Source: Nematopogon swammerdamellus
Taxonomy: Eukaryota; Arthropoda; Insecta; Lepidoptera; Adelidae
Direction: 5' to 3'
Length of the DNA: 64,000 nucleotides
Assembly (NCBI GenBank): GCA_946902875.1
Contig: OX336355.1
Location: 18,075,347 to 18,139,346 of the forward strand
Below are positions 32,351-43,537 of this stretch, one piece after another. Under the pieces are notes generated by a model, which made no database searches, was not told where the DNA came from, and saw only the letters and a list, made by a program, of their open reading frames with translations. A program made the position numbers and the translations under genes. Numbering within the stretch: the stretch's first letter is position 1; every line of letters starts with the position of its first letter.

Positions 32351-32641
32351 TCAATTCTATCAAAATCGTATCATCGAATTTTAGAACACAAAATAAAAAA
32401 AATATAGACAAATAGATGCATTGCTAAAATTATAGTTTATGCAAATGTCTAAACACTCAAATAAAGTAATTTAATTAAACTAATTAGTTAGTAACTAATT
32501 AATTTCAAAAAGTTAAGCGAATAAAAAATAATTAAGAGAAAACGATAATATTCTAAATAACTAACAGTATTCCAAAATTATACGTATAACACATTTTTGG
32601 CAAACGTAAAGATAACCCAAAACAAACATTGCTCCCATAAT
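32351..32641. other. AT-rich spacer
   Basis: Nothing recognised. Confidence 0.4.
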
Positions 32642-32986
32642 AAAAAAAACCGGCCAAGTGCGAGTCGAACTCGCGCACCGAGGTTCCGTATAGCCATGTC
32701 ATGGTCAGCGCCACTCACGCCATCTATGTATTAGTTAAAATGCAACAATATTTTCGGTAGATGGCGCGCATACACTTTTTAGTTTCTTGTATTGGACACA
32801 CCCGTGAATTTTGTAGTTTTTCTTATTTTTATTATATTTTGTTGTTATATCGGCCATAATAACACATATTCTGTGAAAATTTCAACGGGCTACTATTATG
32901 GACTGAAAGATAGGCAGACAGACAGATAGACGGCGCGGCGTAGGTTTAGTAATAGGGTTCCTTGCTGGATACGGAACCTTAAAAAA
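32642..32986 (+). repeat. Repeat R, full length
   Basis: AAAAAAACCGGCCAAGTGCG to ATACGGAACCTTAAAAAA. The (ACAG/ATAG)n segment is shorter than in other copies. Confidence 0.85.
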
Positions 32987-33180
32987 GGGTGGCTGAATCA
33001 GAGGGGCCAAAGCGCATGCCCCTACCAGCCAATATCATCTCCGAGAAGGCAGGTACCATACTGGAGACTTCCCTTTGCATTGCTGGCTATACTGAACTAG
33101 AGGAGAACACAGCTGAGGCTGCTATGCGGCCATCTTACATCCTGTACCTACGGTGGTACCAACCCAGTCGGCTACATTCT
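32987..33180 (-). mobile_element. SINE-B 3' half
   Basis: GGTGGCTGAATCAGAGGGGC, CAGCCAATATCATCTCCGAG and CATCTTACATCCTGTACC. It follows repeat R immediately. Confidence 0.8.
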
Positions 33181-33204
33181 TTAATATACTTAAAAATAGT
33201 ATTT

Positions 33205-33345
33205 ATGCCACATGCCTGCTTGGAATCACAGCTGATCCTAGGGAATCAGGGGATCCTAGCTTTGGGGGGCGGGGGGGGGGGGGGGGGCGGGGGGGGGGGC
33301 ATCACAGGGAATCCTAGCTTGGGAAGCGGGGTCCAGGAAAAAATA
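33205..33345. repeat. Poly(G) tract inside a duplicated block
   Basis: A G run at 33264-33300 with three C interruptions. It is flanked by GGGAATCAGGGGATCCTAGC and GGGAATCCTAGCTTGGGA, a direct repeat. Confidence 0.85.
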
Positions 33346-33440
33346 CGGCCCACTACAATATGTAAATAATTATCATATTAGGTAGGTACTAACACTACTA
33401 ACCTCTATTTTTGTTTTAATTAATTATAAGAAAATTGTAC

Positions 33441-33788
33441 GTTCCTACCTTTTTTTTTTTATGGAAACTGACACGGTTGGCTACATCACCTACAACATCC
33501 GTGATGTCAGCCCATAACACCGGATGAACTTGGTGCCACGTCAGTGATTCCCTTCGGTCGTGCCGGCTACACTGAACTGGACGGAAAACACAAACTATTT
33601 ACATAGCCGTTTCGACCGACCTTTCATTCAGTGCGGTGGTACCAACCCGGGCGGGTTGAACCCTACCACCTAGTAATATAAGAAGGGAGTCATATCCCTT
33701 AGTCGCCTTTTACGACATACACGGGGAGAGATGCAGTGGGGCTATTCTTTTAAAGTACCGGCCCCACACGGTACAAATGTTCCTACCT
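33441..33788 (-). mobile_element. SINE-C with target duplication
   Basis: Element 33451-33778 with 10-bp direct repeats GTTCCTACCT at 33441-33450 and 33779-33788. T run, SINE-A 3' part, junction AGGGAGTCATATCCCTTAGT, D head to GGCCCCACACGGTAC. The duplication shows that the chimera moved as one unit. Confidence 0.93.
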
Positions 33789-33799
33789 ACTAACTTATA

Positions 33800-33870
33800 C
33801 GAAACTTTCGGCTGTAATATGTGTACATTTTGGTAATAAATAAATTTTGAATTTGAAGGTCTAAATGCAA
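33800..33870 (+). mobile_element. LINE tail, (TTGAA)n
   Basis: TTTTGGTAATAAATAAATTT then TGAATTTGAAGG. Confidence 0.45.
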
Positions 33871-34429
33871 TAAGTATACTTAATAATTTTTTTTTTAATT
33901 ATTAATTGAGTCTGATGTTAAGGAGTGATTACCTCGGACAGAGCGTGTGATAGACATACGGACAGACCGACGAACGGACGGACGGGCGAACGGAAAGACA
34001 CTTAAATAATTTTATAAAGATCCCTTCGTCGCTGGCTACAGACCCCTAATAAAAAGGACATTTAAACCCTTCAAACCATTATCTCACTCCACTGTCGTAC
34101 TTTTAACCCCTCATTGCAGAATAAAAACTCTCCCGTGACATAGTAATGACAATTTTAAATTGTCAAGACACCGTCTTGCTACAATGTTCCGCATCATTCA
34201 CAATGTTGTTACGGTGTTATAAAGGCTTTATTGCAGCCCTGGCGGGGATCGTCTGTTGCCTTTATAACGCTCATTTTTTAAAGCAGAGAGTTATTGGCCG
34301 TATTGTGATAAATTGGCTTGGCTTTTGGAAGTGTCTTTTAGAGTTGTGCCACAGATTACTTAATAGTTACTTCGTAACAGATAAATCACTCCATAGAAAA
34401 TGTTCCTACCTTCGGACTTTACTAGCCTA
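33871..34429. other. Unassigned
   Basis: A (GACG/GACA) stretch at about 33955-34000 resembles the simple-sequence part of repeat R. An open frame at 34146-34472 has no motif that I recognise. Confidence 0.4.
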
Positions 34430-34670
34430 CTCCTTCACGTCGCCAATCGCTGCGTGCGAAAATGAACCTTAACGATCGAGTGTAAAGTGGTTATTGCTTT
34501 GCAGCTGCGCGCAGTTAGGTGGGCGAGCGTCTATGTATACTTCGCGCGGCTGACGAATTTTCACTGAAATAGACCGCCGGCGGCGGCCCGTCGGGCGGTA
34601 GGTAGTAAGCGCGCGCAAGTACATAGAGTGCGTGAGGCCTGGTTGTGCAGCACTGTGACAGTTTTGGAGG
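34430..34670. other. GC-rich, apparently single-copy block
   Basis: CpG-rich stretch (for example CCGCCGGCGGCGGCCCGTCG at 34573). Preceded by TTATTGCTTTGCAG, which reads like a plus-strand splice acceptor. No coding content is seen. Confidence 0.3.
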
Positions 34671-34691
34671 AAATTATATTTTGTTAGTTAA

Positions 34692-34959
34692 TTTTTTTTA
34701 TTAAAACTGACACGGTTGGCTACATTACCTACAACATCTGCAATGACAGCCGGCTACATTGAACTCGGACGGAAAACTCGAACTATTTCAATAGCCGTTT
34801 CCTAGTAAGGTAAGAAGGGAAGGGACCTACAATTTAACGTGGAATCCGAACCACGGTCAGCCTCCAACGGTCGAGCTGTCACCCATCCAAGTACTGACCA
34901 TTCCCAGGGTTTGCTTAAAACAGTCGACCGACCGCACTACTGAGCTACCGAGGCTGACA
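34692..34959 (-). mobile_element. SINE-A with two internal deletions
   Basis: Body lacks the CCCATAACACC to GTGCTTCCC part and the GGTGGTACCAACC part. The head ends GAGCTACCGAGGCTG. Confidence 0.85.
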
Positions 34960-35033
34960 TATTATGTATGTATGTATTATTTCAGGAACCTCGAGTTCCG
35001 AAATGCGACTAATAAAAGCTGTGGACAAGGATT

Positions 35034-35256
35034 TTTTTTTTATGGAAACTGACATGGTTGGCTACATCACCTACAACATCCGTGATGTCAACCCATAACA
35101 CCGGGTGAACTAGGTGCCACGTCAGTGCTTCCCTTCGGTCGTGCCGGCTACACTGAACTGGACGGAAAACACAAACTATTTACATAGCCGTTTCGACCGA
35201 CCTTTCATTCAGTGCGGTGGTACCAACCCGGGCAGGTTAAACCCTACCACCTAGTA
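35034..35256 (-). mobile_element. SINE-A/C 3' part, truncated at the core
   Basis: T run to ACCCTACCACCTAGTAAT, ending before any head, so A and C cannot be told apart. Confidence 0.85.
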
Positions 35257-35830
35257 ATTAATATAATAAATATATAAAAGGATATATAAATAAGGATAAA
35301 TATATTAAATATATAAAAGGATAATGATAAATGGGCCGCGTCTTGTATCTGAAAACTATTCCATTTCACATTTCACTTTAAAATAAATGAACGCATTATT
35401 AAAAAAAAAAATAAACAAAACATCAATGTTTCCTAATATTACTTCCTTAATTAAAATGCGTCGGCGTGCTTACACTTATTAAAAGAAATTGCTAGGAAAT
35501 CCGATCTCCAAAGAGGAAACAGCAGATGGCGACGATACAAATTTGCTCGAAGCTTTTCCACCGAAGGTCCTCGAAATCCTAACCCGTTTAAGCATTCAAC
35601 TAGATTATTACACGACGATTTTCTTTCGTATTCCGACGCTGTTTTCAGCATTTAACATCGCTGAAGCTTTAAAATAAGCAATTTGGATAAGCACCGACTC
35701 GGGGTAAGCACTTGTTTGAGGATTGCTTCATACTTTGAACTTTGTTTAGAGTGGGGGCATGTTGGGTCGCGGACGAATAAACGTAGAATGTTCGAAATAC
35801 TTATTTTCATCAGAAATAAGGACTCCAATG
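35257..35830. other. AT-rich with short tandem repeat
   Basis: 35260-35325 contains AAATATATAAAAGGATA in two to three imperfect copies. The rest is unassigned. Confidence 0.5.
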
Positions 35831-36193
35831 TTTTTTTTTTATGGAAACTGACACGGTTGGCTACATCACCTACAACGTCCGTGATGTCAGCCCATAACAC
35901 CGGGTGAACTAGGTGCCATGTCAGTGCTTCCCCCTTTGATCGTGCCGGCTACACTGAACTGGTCGGAAAACACAAACTATTTACATAGCCGTTTAGACCG
36001 ACGACGTTTCATTCAGTGCGGTGGTACCAACCCGGGCGGGTTAAACCCTACCACCAAGTAAGATTAGGAGGGAAGGGACCTACAGTTTTACGAGGAATCC
36101 GAACCTCGGTCAGCCTCCAACGGTCAGCGGTCACCCATCCAAGTACTGACCGCACCCAGTTGACTGTCTGCACCACTGAGCTATCGAGGCTGA
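35831..36193 (-). mobile_element. SINE-A, full length, subfamily 1
   Basis: Near twin of 19270-19650 by its shared variants; head slightly shortened. Confidence 0.92.
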
Positions 36194-36408
36194 CTATTGT
36201 ACTCTTTCGAAAGAATTTGTACATGAATTGTTTGTTTAATTTTAACACCATTATCATTATAATCAACGTCATTATTGGTATTTATAGTTTTCTACCATCA
36301 TGATTATTAACATCACATTATAAACTGTATTGGTTTTCCTTCACCAGGACTACGACTCAAATTATAGACTAGATTTTAATAATCGACTATATTTAGTAAT
36401 CATAAGCA

Positions 36409-36600
36409 CACCTGGGCGCTGTCAGAACATGGATGAGTGACCATTCGACCGTGTTGGAGTCTGACCATGGTTCGGATTTCACGTAAAACTGTATGTCCCT
36501 TTCTTCTTACCCGCCCGGGCTGCACTGAATAAAAGGTTGGTCGAAACGGCAATGTAAATATATCGTTCGTATTTTTCGTCCAGTTCAGTGTCGCCTACAC
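36409..36600 (+). mobile_element. SINE-A middle part
   Basis: CATGGATGAGTGACCATTCG (the 5S-like part), GGTTCGGATTTCACG (B box), then the body to TCCAGTTCAGTGTCGCC. Poly-A missing; the copy runs into repeat D. Confidence 0.8.
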
Positions 36601-36875
36601 TGTATTCTGGTAAATTACAGCACAACACCGAGCACCACGTTTAGCAATGTATTAGGACAAGATAACAATCAAGCAGCAAGTGAGGCACGAAGACCCACCT
36701 TGACTCGGTGGAAGGACTGTGCCAAGGTGAGAGATGGCTAGCCTATCGTCCTTATGCACGGCTTCTTGTCCTTATTCCTTAGTCGCTTTTAACGACATGC
36801 ACGGGGAGAAATGCACTGGGGCTATTTATTCTTTTTAAATAGGTACCGACCCCACACGGTACTGCTAATGCAAAT
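36601..36875 (-). repeat. Repeat D, lacking tail
   Basis: TGGTAAATTACAGCACAACA to CGACCCCACACGGTAC. D and SINE-A meet head-on here. Confidence 0.85.
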
Positions 36876-37261
36876 ATTTCACACACAATTCAAATAAAAT
36901 GTCGCAAAACTCTGTCGCAATATTGACATGCCACTGACCCCCAAAAAATACGCAAGGTCACGCCAAAAGAGGGGTTCCGTAATCACCAAGCGATGACTTT
37001 GCATCCTACATTGAGCCTAACCTTACAAACTCAAAAGACGAAATCCAGGACAGGTAGGACTTAGTATGACGAGGGGCGTTCCGTATTTACATATAAATTG
37101 TGTACCAAGACAGCTCCTTGTGCGACCGCCTTGCTTCAAACGCACTTGCCTAAAGTTAATGGAGAAGTAGTGAATGATATTGTGGCTGTATATTAAGTTG
37201 GCAAAGTTGATGAGGTTAAATTGGGCATACAAGAAGAAGCTGTGGTGGTGTTTAGATAAGA
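36876..37261. other. Unassigned
   Basis: No element recognised. Confidence 0.4.
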
Positions 37262-37345
37262 TTTCAAATTCAAATCATTTATTGGATAAGTACTGCATAA
37301 TTAGGCATGTCAGTATTATAATCTTTAGCTACAACTATCTGTATA
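37262..37345 (-). mobile_element. LINE 3' end, (TTCAAA) tail
   Basis: TTTCAAATTCAAATCATTTA is the minus-strand form of the TTGAATTTGAA tail type. Confidence 0.4.
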
Positions 37346-38309
37346 ATGTTCCTCGTCGTCCATCCAACCACATAACATAATGGATCTAGACTACTGTGTT
37401 AAAATATTTTAGATCGTAGGAGGTTTTTTCTAAGAGGATTATGTAATCGGGTGCTAAATTGTGTGTAAGTTTTTTTTTTCATCACGGATGTTTTTTTGGA
37501 AGTTTATCATAAATGTTTACACTATTAAATTGTAGGCCTTTCTCATATTTTGCAGTGTTGTGTGAAATTTGTTCTAGGTATGTTATTCATGTTTCCTTGT
37601 TGTATTGTATTTAGGTATGTGTGTTTGAAGATTTTGATGGGGTTGTTTCAATCATATCATATCAATTAATGATGTAAAAACTTTAAACTGACGATGTTAT
37701 TTTCGAACACAAAAAAACTCGGAAATGTCAGCGCCATCAAACAAGCCACCCCAATTCAACCGAAGCATCTTGTTCTGCAGCTCGACATCATAAAGATAAT
37801 CTGTCTCTCTCAGTGACTCAGGGGTGGCTTCCACCCTTATCGCTTTATGTCCTTTCCCGTGATCCTGTTGTAGAAAAGTATTTCTGTATAAAATGCATAT
37901 TTCGAGAGTTATGTTGTATTTTACAAGTTTTAAAATAATGCACAAATGGATACACTTAAGGACTAGTAAACTGTATCGAAGAACTGATTAAATAATAAAA
38001 TATATAAAAACTACCTACCTACCTAACAAAAATTAAAGTTACTATCCTAAGGGCTGTTTTCGAAAGTTTATAGAACACCTTGCGGCATTACCCAGCGGAA
38101 TGTACCTACTAACTATTGAATACCTAAATATTATAATATTAAATGATTGTTTTAGTTATTTTGTTCCGTTTTTTTTTTGTCTTCTCCTATATTTATTGAA
38201 AGTGTGTTTAGTTTATGAATGTAATAAATATTTCTTATTTCATTTGTATTCGGAAATTTTATAAAAACATTTAAATATTAACTTAGCCGATGGGCCAATT
38301 TTGCATAAA
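37346..38309. other. Unassigned, about 1 kb
   Basis: AT-rich, no recognised repeat. A moderately GC-rich segment around 37730-37870 has no motif. Confidence 0.4.
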
Positions 38310-38360
38310 TTAAGTATAGGACCTTTATTTTGCAAAATAAACGATTATCTTATCTTATCT
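38310..38360 (+). mobile_element. LINE tail, (TTATC)n
   Basis: CTTTATTTTGCAAAATAAAC then ATTATCTTATCTTATCT. Confidence 0.45.
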
Positions 38361-39147
38361 GAATATATCGTCTAAAACGACATAGCAAAATACACATTAC
38401 TTTTCTCTGTTAGGATTCGGTGAAAACTTCATTATTTCGACACGTCTGTCCGTCCATTCGATCCAAATCATACGAAGATGTAATGTTTGTTTAATTTATT
38501 TAATTTGTTTTAAAGTAAGACAATTATAGTTTTTTTAATGAAATAATGACCGATAATGTAAATTATTTTGACCTCCTTCTGTCTAGTCCAAAATTATGAA
38601 GAATTTTCATAAATAAGATTACGAAAGTCTAAACAATAAATTTTGTATAACATTTTAGACGTTTATTATGTGCGAAATGTTATATTATCATAAATATATA
38701 AAATACAATACAATATTTTGACAGACTTTCTTTAACAGCAGAACCATTATAATAACGAACATCTTTTTAAATGTCCATAAAAATTAAAACTCCATTTAAA
38801 ACTCTTTTAACTACCTATAAAAATTAAAGAACAAACATCACATAAAACGCGAACCCCATGACGGAATCCGTCCAACCCAAAAGACGGAAGAATTTTCTTA
38901 AGAGTTTAACTGTCCTTAGGAGTGCAGTTAATTAGCAATGAACGGGTTAAGAAGTCAACGATCCTTGAAATTATTTCTTTTATTGTTGAGAAGCTTTGGG
39001 GGTGAAATTCAAGAAATCGTTGAACAAGCAATATTTTTAAAGCAATCATAATATAAAATTACCTAGGAATTAATATCAAAATTATTACTACTACTCGTTA
39101 CTGCAACCACAGAATATTAATAGTTGCAACTATGTATGTACTTAATT
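38361..39147. other. Unassigned, AT-rich
   Basis: No gene or repeat recognised. Confidence 0.4.
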
Positions 39148-39425
39148 ACACACGGTGTTGCAACCCCAACCGTAAAACCCGAAAGGGGGTGATTCTGTAC
39201 GTGAAATAGAACAACTTTTGTTCTACGACTTTAATTTGAAGAAAAACAATTTTTTTTTCTCCATACATTTTGGGAATAGGCATTTAAAATTTGTATGAAA
39301 AAAAAATTTTTTTTTTTCAAAAAAATTTTTTTCGCCACAGAAGTTGTTTAGTTTCACATATAGAATAACCCCCTTAAGTCAGTTAAAAATATTACGGGGG
39401 CAACTGCAACACCGTGTATATCGCA
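39148..39425 (+). mobile_element. MITE with GTTGCA termini
   Basis: ACACGGTGTTGCAACCCC and GCAACTGCAACACCGTGTAT are inverted. Interior shared with 24663-24972. Confidence 0.8.
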
Positions 39426-39588
39426 AACGCTTGCGTCTTACTGTTCATAAGAAAGTGAGTTATAATGTCTACTGTATTAGCATCTTAAAAACAAATGGGT
39501 AGGTAGTAGGTACTTACAACCGATACCTATGTATTTAAAAACAATGTTTAAAACGTATTACGTATTACGTATAGCTACATAGTATACT

Positions 39589-39768
39589 GAATGTAAGATG
39601 ACCGCATAGCAGCCTCGGTTGTGTTCTCTAGTCCAATATAGCTAACAATCCAGGGAAGTCTCCGGTATGGCACCTACCTTCTCGCAGGTGATATTGGCTG
39701 GTCGGAGCATGTGACTTGGCCCCTCAGACTCAGCCACCCATATCGGATTATTAAAAAATATTATACAT
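39589..39768 (+). mobile_element. SINE-B 3' half
   Basis: TGTAAGATGACCGCATAGCA to CAGCCACCCATATCGGATTA and an A run. Confidence 0.8.
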
Positions 39769-40603
39769 CTGAATTGTTTGAACACGGAAATGTCTTGTAG
39801 CTAAACCACGACAAAATTATTATCTAACCTAGATGTTTCTACTTCAATATATGAATATCCTTATAAATCGAGGACCACTTTATCGATTTACGTACCGTTT
39901 TATATCAAGTCTATTTTCGTTGATAGTGGCGCATTCACCTCTTCGCAACTCACCTCTTCGCAAGTCACAACATACCCGTAGCGCCACCTAGTAGCGTGGC
40001 CGCAAACTTCTAACAAAGCTCGAGTAGTTTAACCGCGCACCACTAGATGGCGGGTCAGTGGACGTTTTGTACTGCTGACTTTGGACATTATTTTTATTCA
40101 AATTAGTACTAAATAAGTAATATCTTGTTGAATTAATTGCTTGATAATCGAAACGAGAAAACTGGGTGAGACATAAATTATTTAGGGTATTTTTAGTCTA
40201 GCAACTAATAAAGTAGTGATCTCCCGCGAGAAAAAGGACTTTGAACGTAGATTTTGAAAACCAATGAGGTTTCGATGGAATTTCTACATAAACCGTTTCT
40301 GGGTATTGTGAAATAATAGCTATGGATGTAGTTTGTTAAGTTCGACAATGTGGAAATGGGTAATGTTGAGTGGAGTTGTGGTAGTAATTACTTAATTTTA
40401 ATTTCTAAATACATAAAACTAAACTAATACAACCGTTTCTCCGATGAAGGAAGTGAGGAAACCATTAGGTAGGTATCTATGTAAAATGATAACAAGAAGT
40501 TCTGAGGAAGATTGAATGTACGTTATTGCTTTCTGCAATAAGCTCGCCTTCTGTATTGCATAACGGTTTAACATATACAATACATATTTACAGACATATT
40601 TAT
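39769..40603. other. Unassigned
   Basis: Includes CACCTCTTCGCAA twice at 39934-39966 and CCACTAGATGGCGGG at 40050. No gene seen. Confidence 0.4.
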
Positions 40604-40942
40604 GTACCGTGTGGGACCGGTACTTAAAAACAATAGCCCCACTGCATCTCTCCCCGTGCATGTCGTAAAAGGCGACTAAGGGATAAGGACAAGATGCCGT
40701 GCTAAAGGGCGACGGGCTCGCCACCTCTCACCTTGGCATGGTACTTCCACCGAGTCATGCAGCAGGTGGGTCTTCGTGCCTTACTTGCTGCTTGATCGAT
40801 TGAATCTTGTTCGAATACTTTGGGAAACGTGGTGGTCGGTGTTGTGCTGTAATTTACCAGAGTTCTTGCAGCACAACACCGATTACTCTGCTTACCCCGA
40901 TTGTCGGGATTCAGCGTGTGTGATATGTATGTACCTATGTAT
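40604..40942 (+). repeat. Repeat D, full length
   Basis: Reference copy: GTACCGTGTGGGACCGGTAC, AGGCGACTAAGGGATAAGGA, CACCTCTCACCTTGGCATGG, GCAGCACAACACCGATTACT, CGATTGTCGGGATTCAGCGT and a GTATGTA tail. No tRNA, 7SL or 5S similarity is apparent; it may be the 3' end of an unidentified LINE. Confidence 0.88.
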
Positions 40943-41311
40943 ATTTACAGATCTTTTATCATACTCGCATGACAAATATTTACTGAGATAAATAAAGATT
41001 GTTTATAAGTGATTCACGCGAACAGATATCGAACCCATGACCTATCACTTACTAAGCAAGGCCTTAGGTCACGAGCCGCCGCTAATAACTGTACACCACT
41101 GTCAAAATTGTCATAAAATCGTCACTGTATGACAACTGCATTAACTTGGAACTAAGCACGTTGAGGCTCGACTTAAGTTGCACTTAAGTTGAGAATAAGT
41201 GCGTTCGAGTTGAAGGTCACTAGCCGCGACCCCGAGTTGTAGACTGTGGAACTGTGAAAATTGTGGAACTGACAAAAAATACGATAAAAATAATTTTAAT
41301 TGTGCATTTAA
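40943..41311. other. Unassigned with tRNA-like B box remnant
   Basis: On the minus strand GGGTTCGATATC (about 41026-41037) resembles a B box; no A box or fold supports a tRNA. Confidence 0.3.
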
Positions 41312-41403
41312 AAAAAAAATTGCCAAGTGCGATTCAGACTCGCGCACCGACGCGACGCGACGGTTCCGTACCACCGCGTAATTCCCGATTTTTATTATTT
41401 ACC

Positions 41404-41597
41404 ATTATTGGTACCACCGCATTGAATGAAGCGTCGGTTGAAACGGCTATGTAAATAGTTTGTGTTTTCCGTCCAGTTCAGTCAGTGTAGCCGGCACGAT
41501 CGAAGGGAAGCACTGAGCGCACCCGGTGTTATGGGCTGACATCACGGATGTTGTAGGTGATGTAGCCAACCGTGTCAGTTTCCATAAAAAAAATAAT
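41404..41597 (+). mobile_element. SINE-A 3' part nested in R
   Basis: TTGGTACCACCGCATTGAAT to CAGTTTCCATAAAAAAAAT. Confidence 0.85.
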
Positions 41598-41760
41598 AAT
41601 TTGCTGTTTAACTTTTTTATATGGGGTCCCCATACAAACCCCAACTTACTTTTTTTTATTTTGGTTAATCATTTCCTTAGTACTTATATCCGCCATAATA
41701 ACACATATTCTGTCCAAAATTTCAACCGGGTACCAATTACTTGTCCCTTTAAAGATAGGA

Positions 41761-42163
41761 CGGCGGGTGGCCGAGTGGTTTGGGTACCAGTTTCTCGTGC
41801 GAGAGGTCCGAGTTTCGAATCCGGTCGGCGTGTACCAATGAGTTTTTTCTGACGAAAAAATTTACGTGCATACACCTACACCTGCTGCTTCACCGTTCGG
41901 AACCGGTGTAAAACTGTAGGTCCCTTCCCTTGCCCCTTACTAGGTGGTAGGCTCAAATTGTAGCCGACTGGTTTGGTACCACCGTACTGGATGTAAGATG
42001 GCCGCATAGCAGCCTCAGTTGTGTTCTCCTCTAGTCCAGTATAGCCAGCAATAAAGCGAAGTCTCCGGTATGGCACGTACCTTCTCGGAGGTGATATTGG
42101 CTAGTCAGAGCATGTGCTGTGGCCCCTCTGACTCAGCCACCATACCGGATTACATAAAAAAAA
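41761..42163 (+). mobile_element. SINE-B, full length, nested in R
   Basis: tRNA-like head with A box TGGCCGAGTGG (41768-41778) and a mutated B box GTTTCGAATCC (41812-41822), the core CCCTTGCCCCTTACTAGGTG, and 3' end ATACCGGATTACATAAAAA. Confidence 0.92.
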
Positions 42164-42356
42164 GGACAGACGGACAGACAGTGATAGACAAAGGTCCCGT
42201 ACGGATACAGAACCCTAAAATGAAAAGGTTATTTTTACTTGCCCAATAAACACAACAAAACACTTAGCAGTGGTATTTCACCACCGAGGTCAGTGTATTT
42301 CACATTATACTTAGTGTTATAAGGATCATCCACACGTAATAAAATGTCACCTCAAT

Positions 42357-42585
42357 TCCTCCCTATTTAACTCTCACTTAGGGCTAGGAATAATGTTATG
42401 TGACGATGATGACGCATGGGAAATCTGTCACATAACGTTCTTTCGAACACTAGGCTTTGCTATATGGGAAGCTTCTGACACTTCGTGTCAGAACATTAAA
42501 GTACAGATTCCCCACGCGATATCCCTCACATAATGTTATTCCTAGAGCTAAGTGCGAGTTGAGAAAACGGCCCTAAATTAAGTTG
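42357..42585. mobile_element. Candidate MITE
   Basis: TAGGAATAATGTTATGTGA near the left and TCACATAATGTTATTCCTA near the right are inverted. The right edge AAAACGGCCCTAAA resembles a Harbinger-type end; the left edge is degraded. A small perfect stem TTCTGACAC/GTGTCAGAA lies inside. Confidence 0.55.
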
Positions 42586-42799
42586 GCGTTGGGTGTGATG
42601 AGATGAAGGAATATATCTATGTATTTGTAAAATTTCAAAAATATTGCCGTTACTGTTTTTACTGTAAAGACTGACAGATGAACAGACGAAAATAAATGTT
42701 GTGTCACCTACCTGCAAACCCTGAAAAACAAATTTAAGGTTGTCAGGCCTACATGGCATTCGCAATCTCCGTGCATCACAGAATATCCATGGGTATATA

Positions 42800-43537
42800 A
42801 AAAAACCGGCCAAGTGCGTGTCGAACTCGCGCACCGAGGGCTCCGTTTCCGTATTCGCCATGTGATCAATGATATTATAAGTAGATAAGATAGGAGGATG
42901 TAGTAGGAGGTAGATAGGTTATCTGAGCTCCCAAGCGGCACATTAAATACAAGACCACAGTCCTGTCTGAAGTTAGTCGCCCACCAACTACGCACGCGTT
43001 CGGACCGCTAACCACGAGCCGCTAACACATCGAAAATGCCGTCGTGTGTAATGAATGAGATTCTGCACTAATTCTAATAATTGGAATAAGACTATTCGAG
43101 TCGGCGCATCACTTTATAGTTCTTCCTCTCAACTTTTCAAGGACGTGCCATGTGTGAGCACTGAATGTCATATAGATAACCTATCTTTCCTAAAATATCA
43201 TTGCATTTCATGGTCAGAGCCACTCACGCCATCTATGGCGTGTTTATGAAATGCTTCATATTATTTAAAATTCATGATTAGTTAAAATGCTTCATACTCT
43301 TTTCGGTAGATGGCGCGCATACACTTTTTAGTTTCTTCTATAGGAACCCCCGTGATTTTTTTACTTTTTCCTTTTTTTATTCTTTATTTTTATATCGGCC
43401 ATAATAACACATATTCTGTGAAAATTTCAACGGGCTACATAATGTGGTTCAAGAGATACAGCGCTCGGACAGACAGACAGACAGACGGCGTAGGCTTAAT
43501 AATAGGGTTCCGTACCGGATATGGAAACCAAAAAACC
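42800..43537 (+). repeat. Repeat R with insertion
   Basis: R head 42800-42866 and remainder 43204-43537 flank a 337-bp insert. Confidence 0.8.
42867..43203. mobile_element. Insert in repeat R
   Basis: Ends CAATGATATT and AATATCATTG are perfect 10-bp inverted repeats, with weaker pairing further in (AGATAAGATAGGA / CCTATCTT). Superfamily unknown. Confidence 0.55.

Larger units (their letters stand above)
41312..42220 (+). repeat. Repeat R broken by two SINEs
   Basis: R pieces 41312-41400, 41600-41760 and 42164-42220 are collinear with an intact R copy. A SINE-A 3' part lies in the first gap and a full SINE-B in the second. Confidence 0.82.

Noticed and set aside
32989..33369. 126-codon open frame with a Gly run
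   Set aside because: SINE-B antisense sequence followed by the poly-G tract.
36048..36303. Overlapping open frames on both strands
   Set aside because: Both derive from SINE-A head and body sequence.
41761..41835. tRNA Ser/Leu gene (also at 46864 and 61461)
   Set aside because: A and B boxes are present, but each is followed by the same SINE-B body and poly-A, and no sound cloverleaf with variable arm is formed. These are SINE heads.
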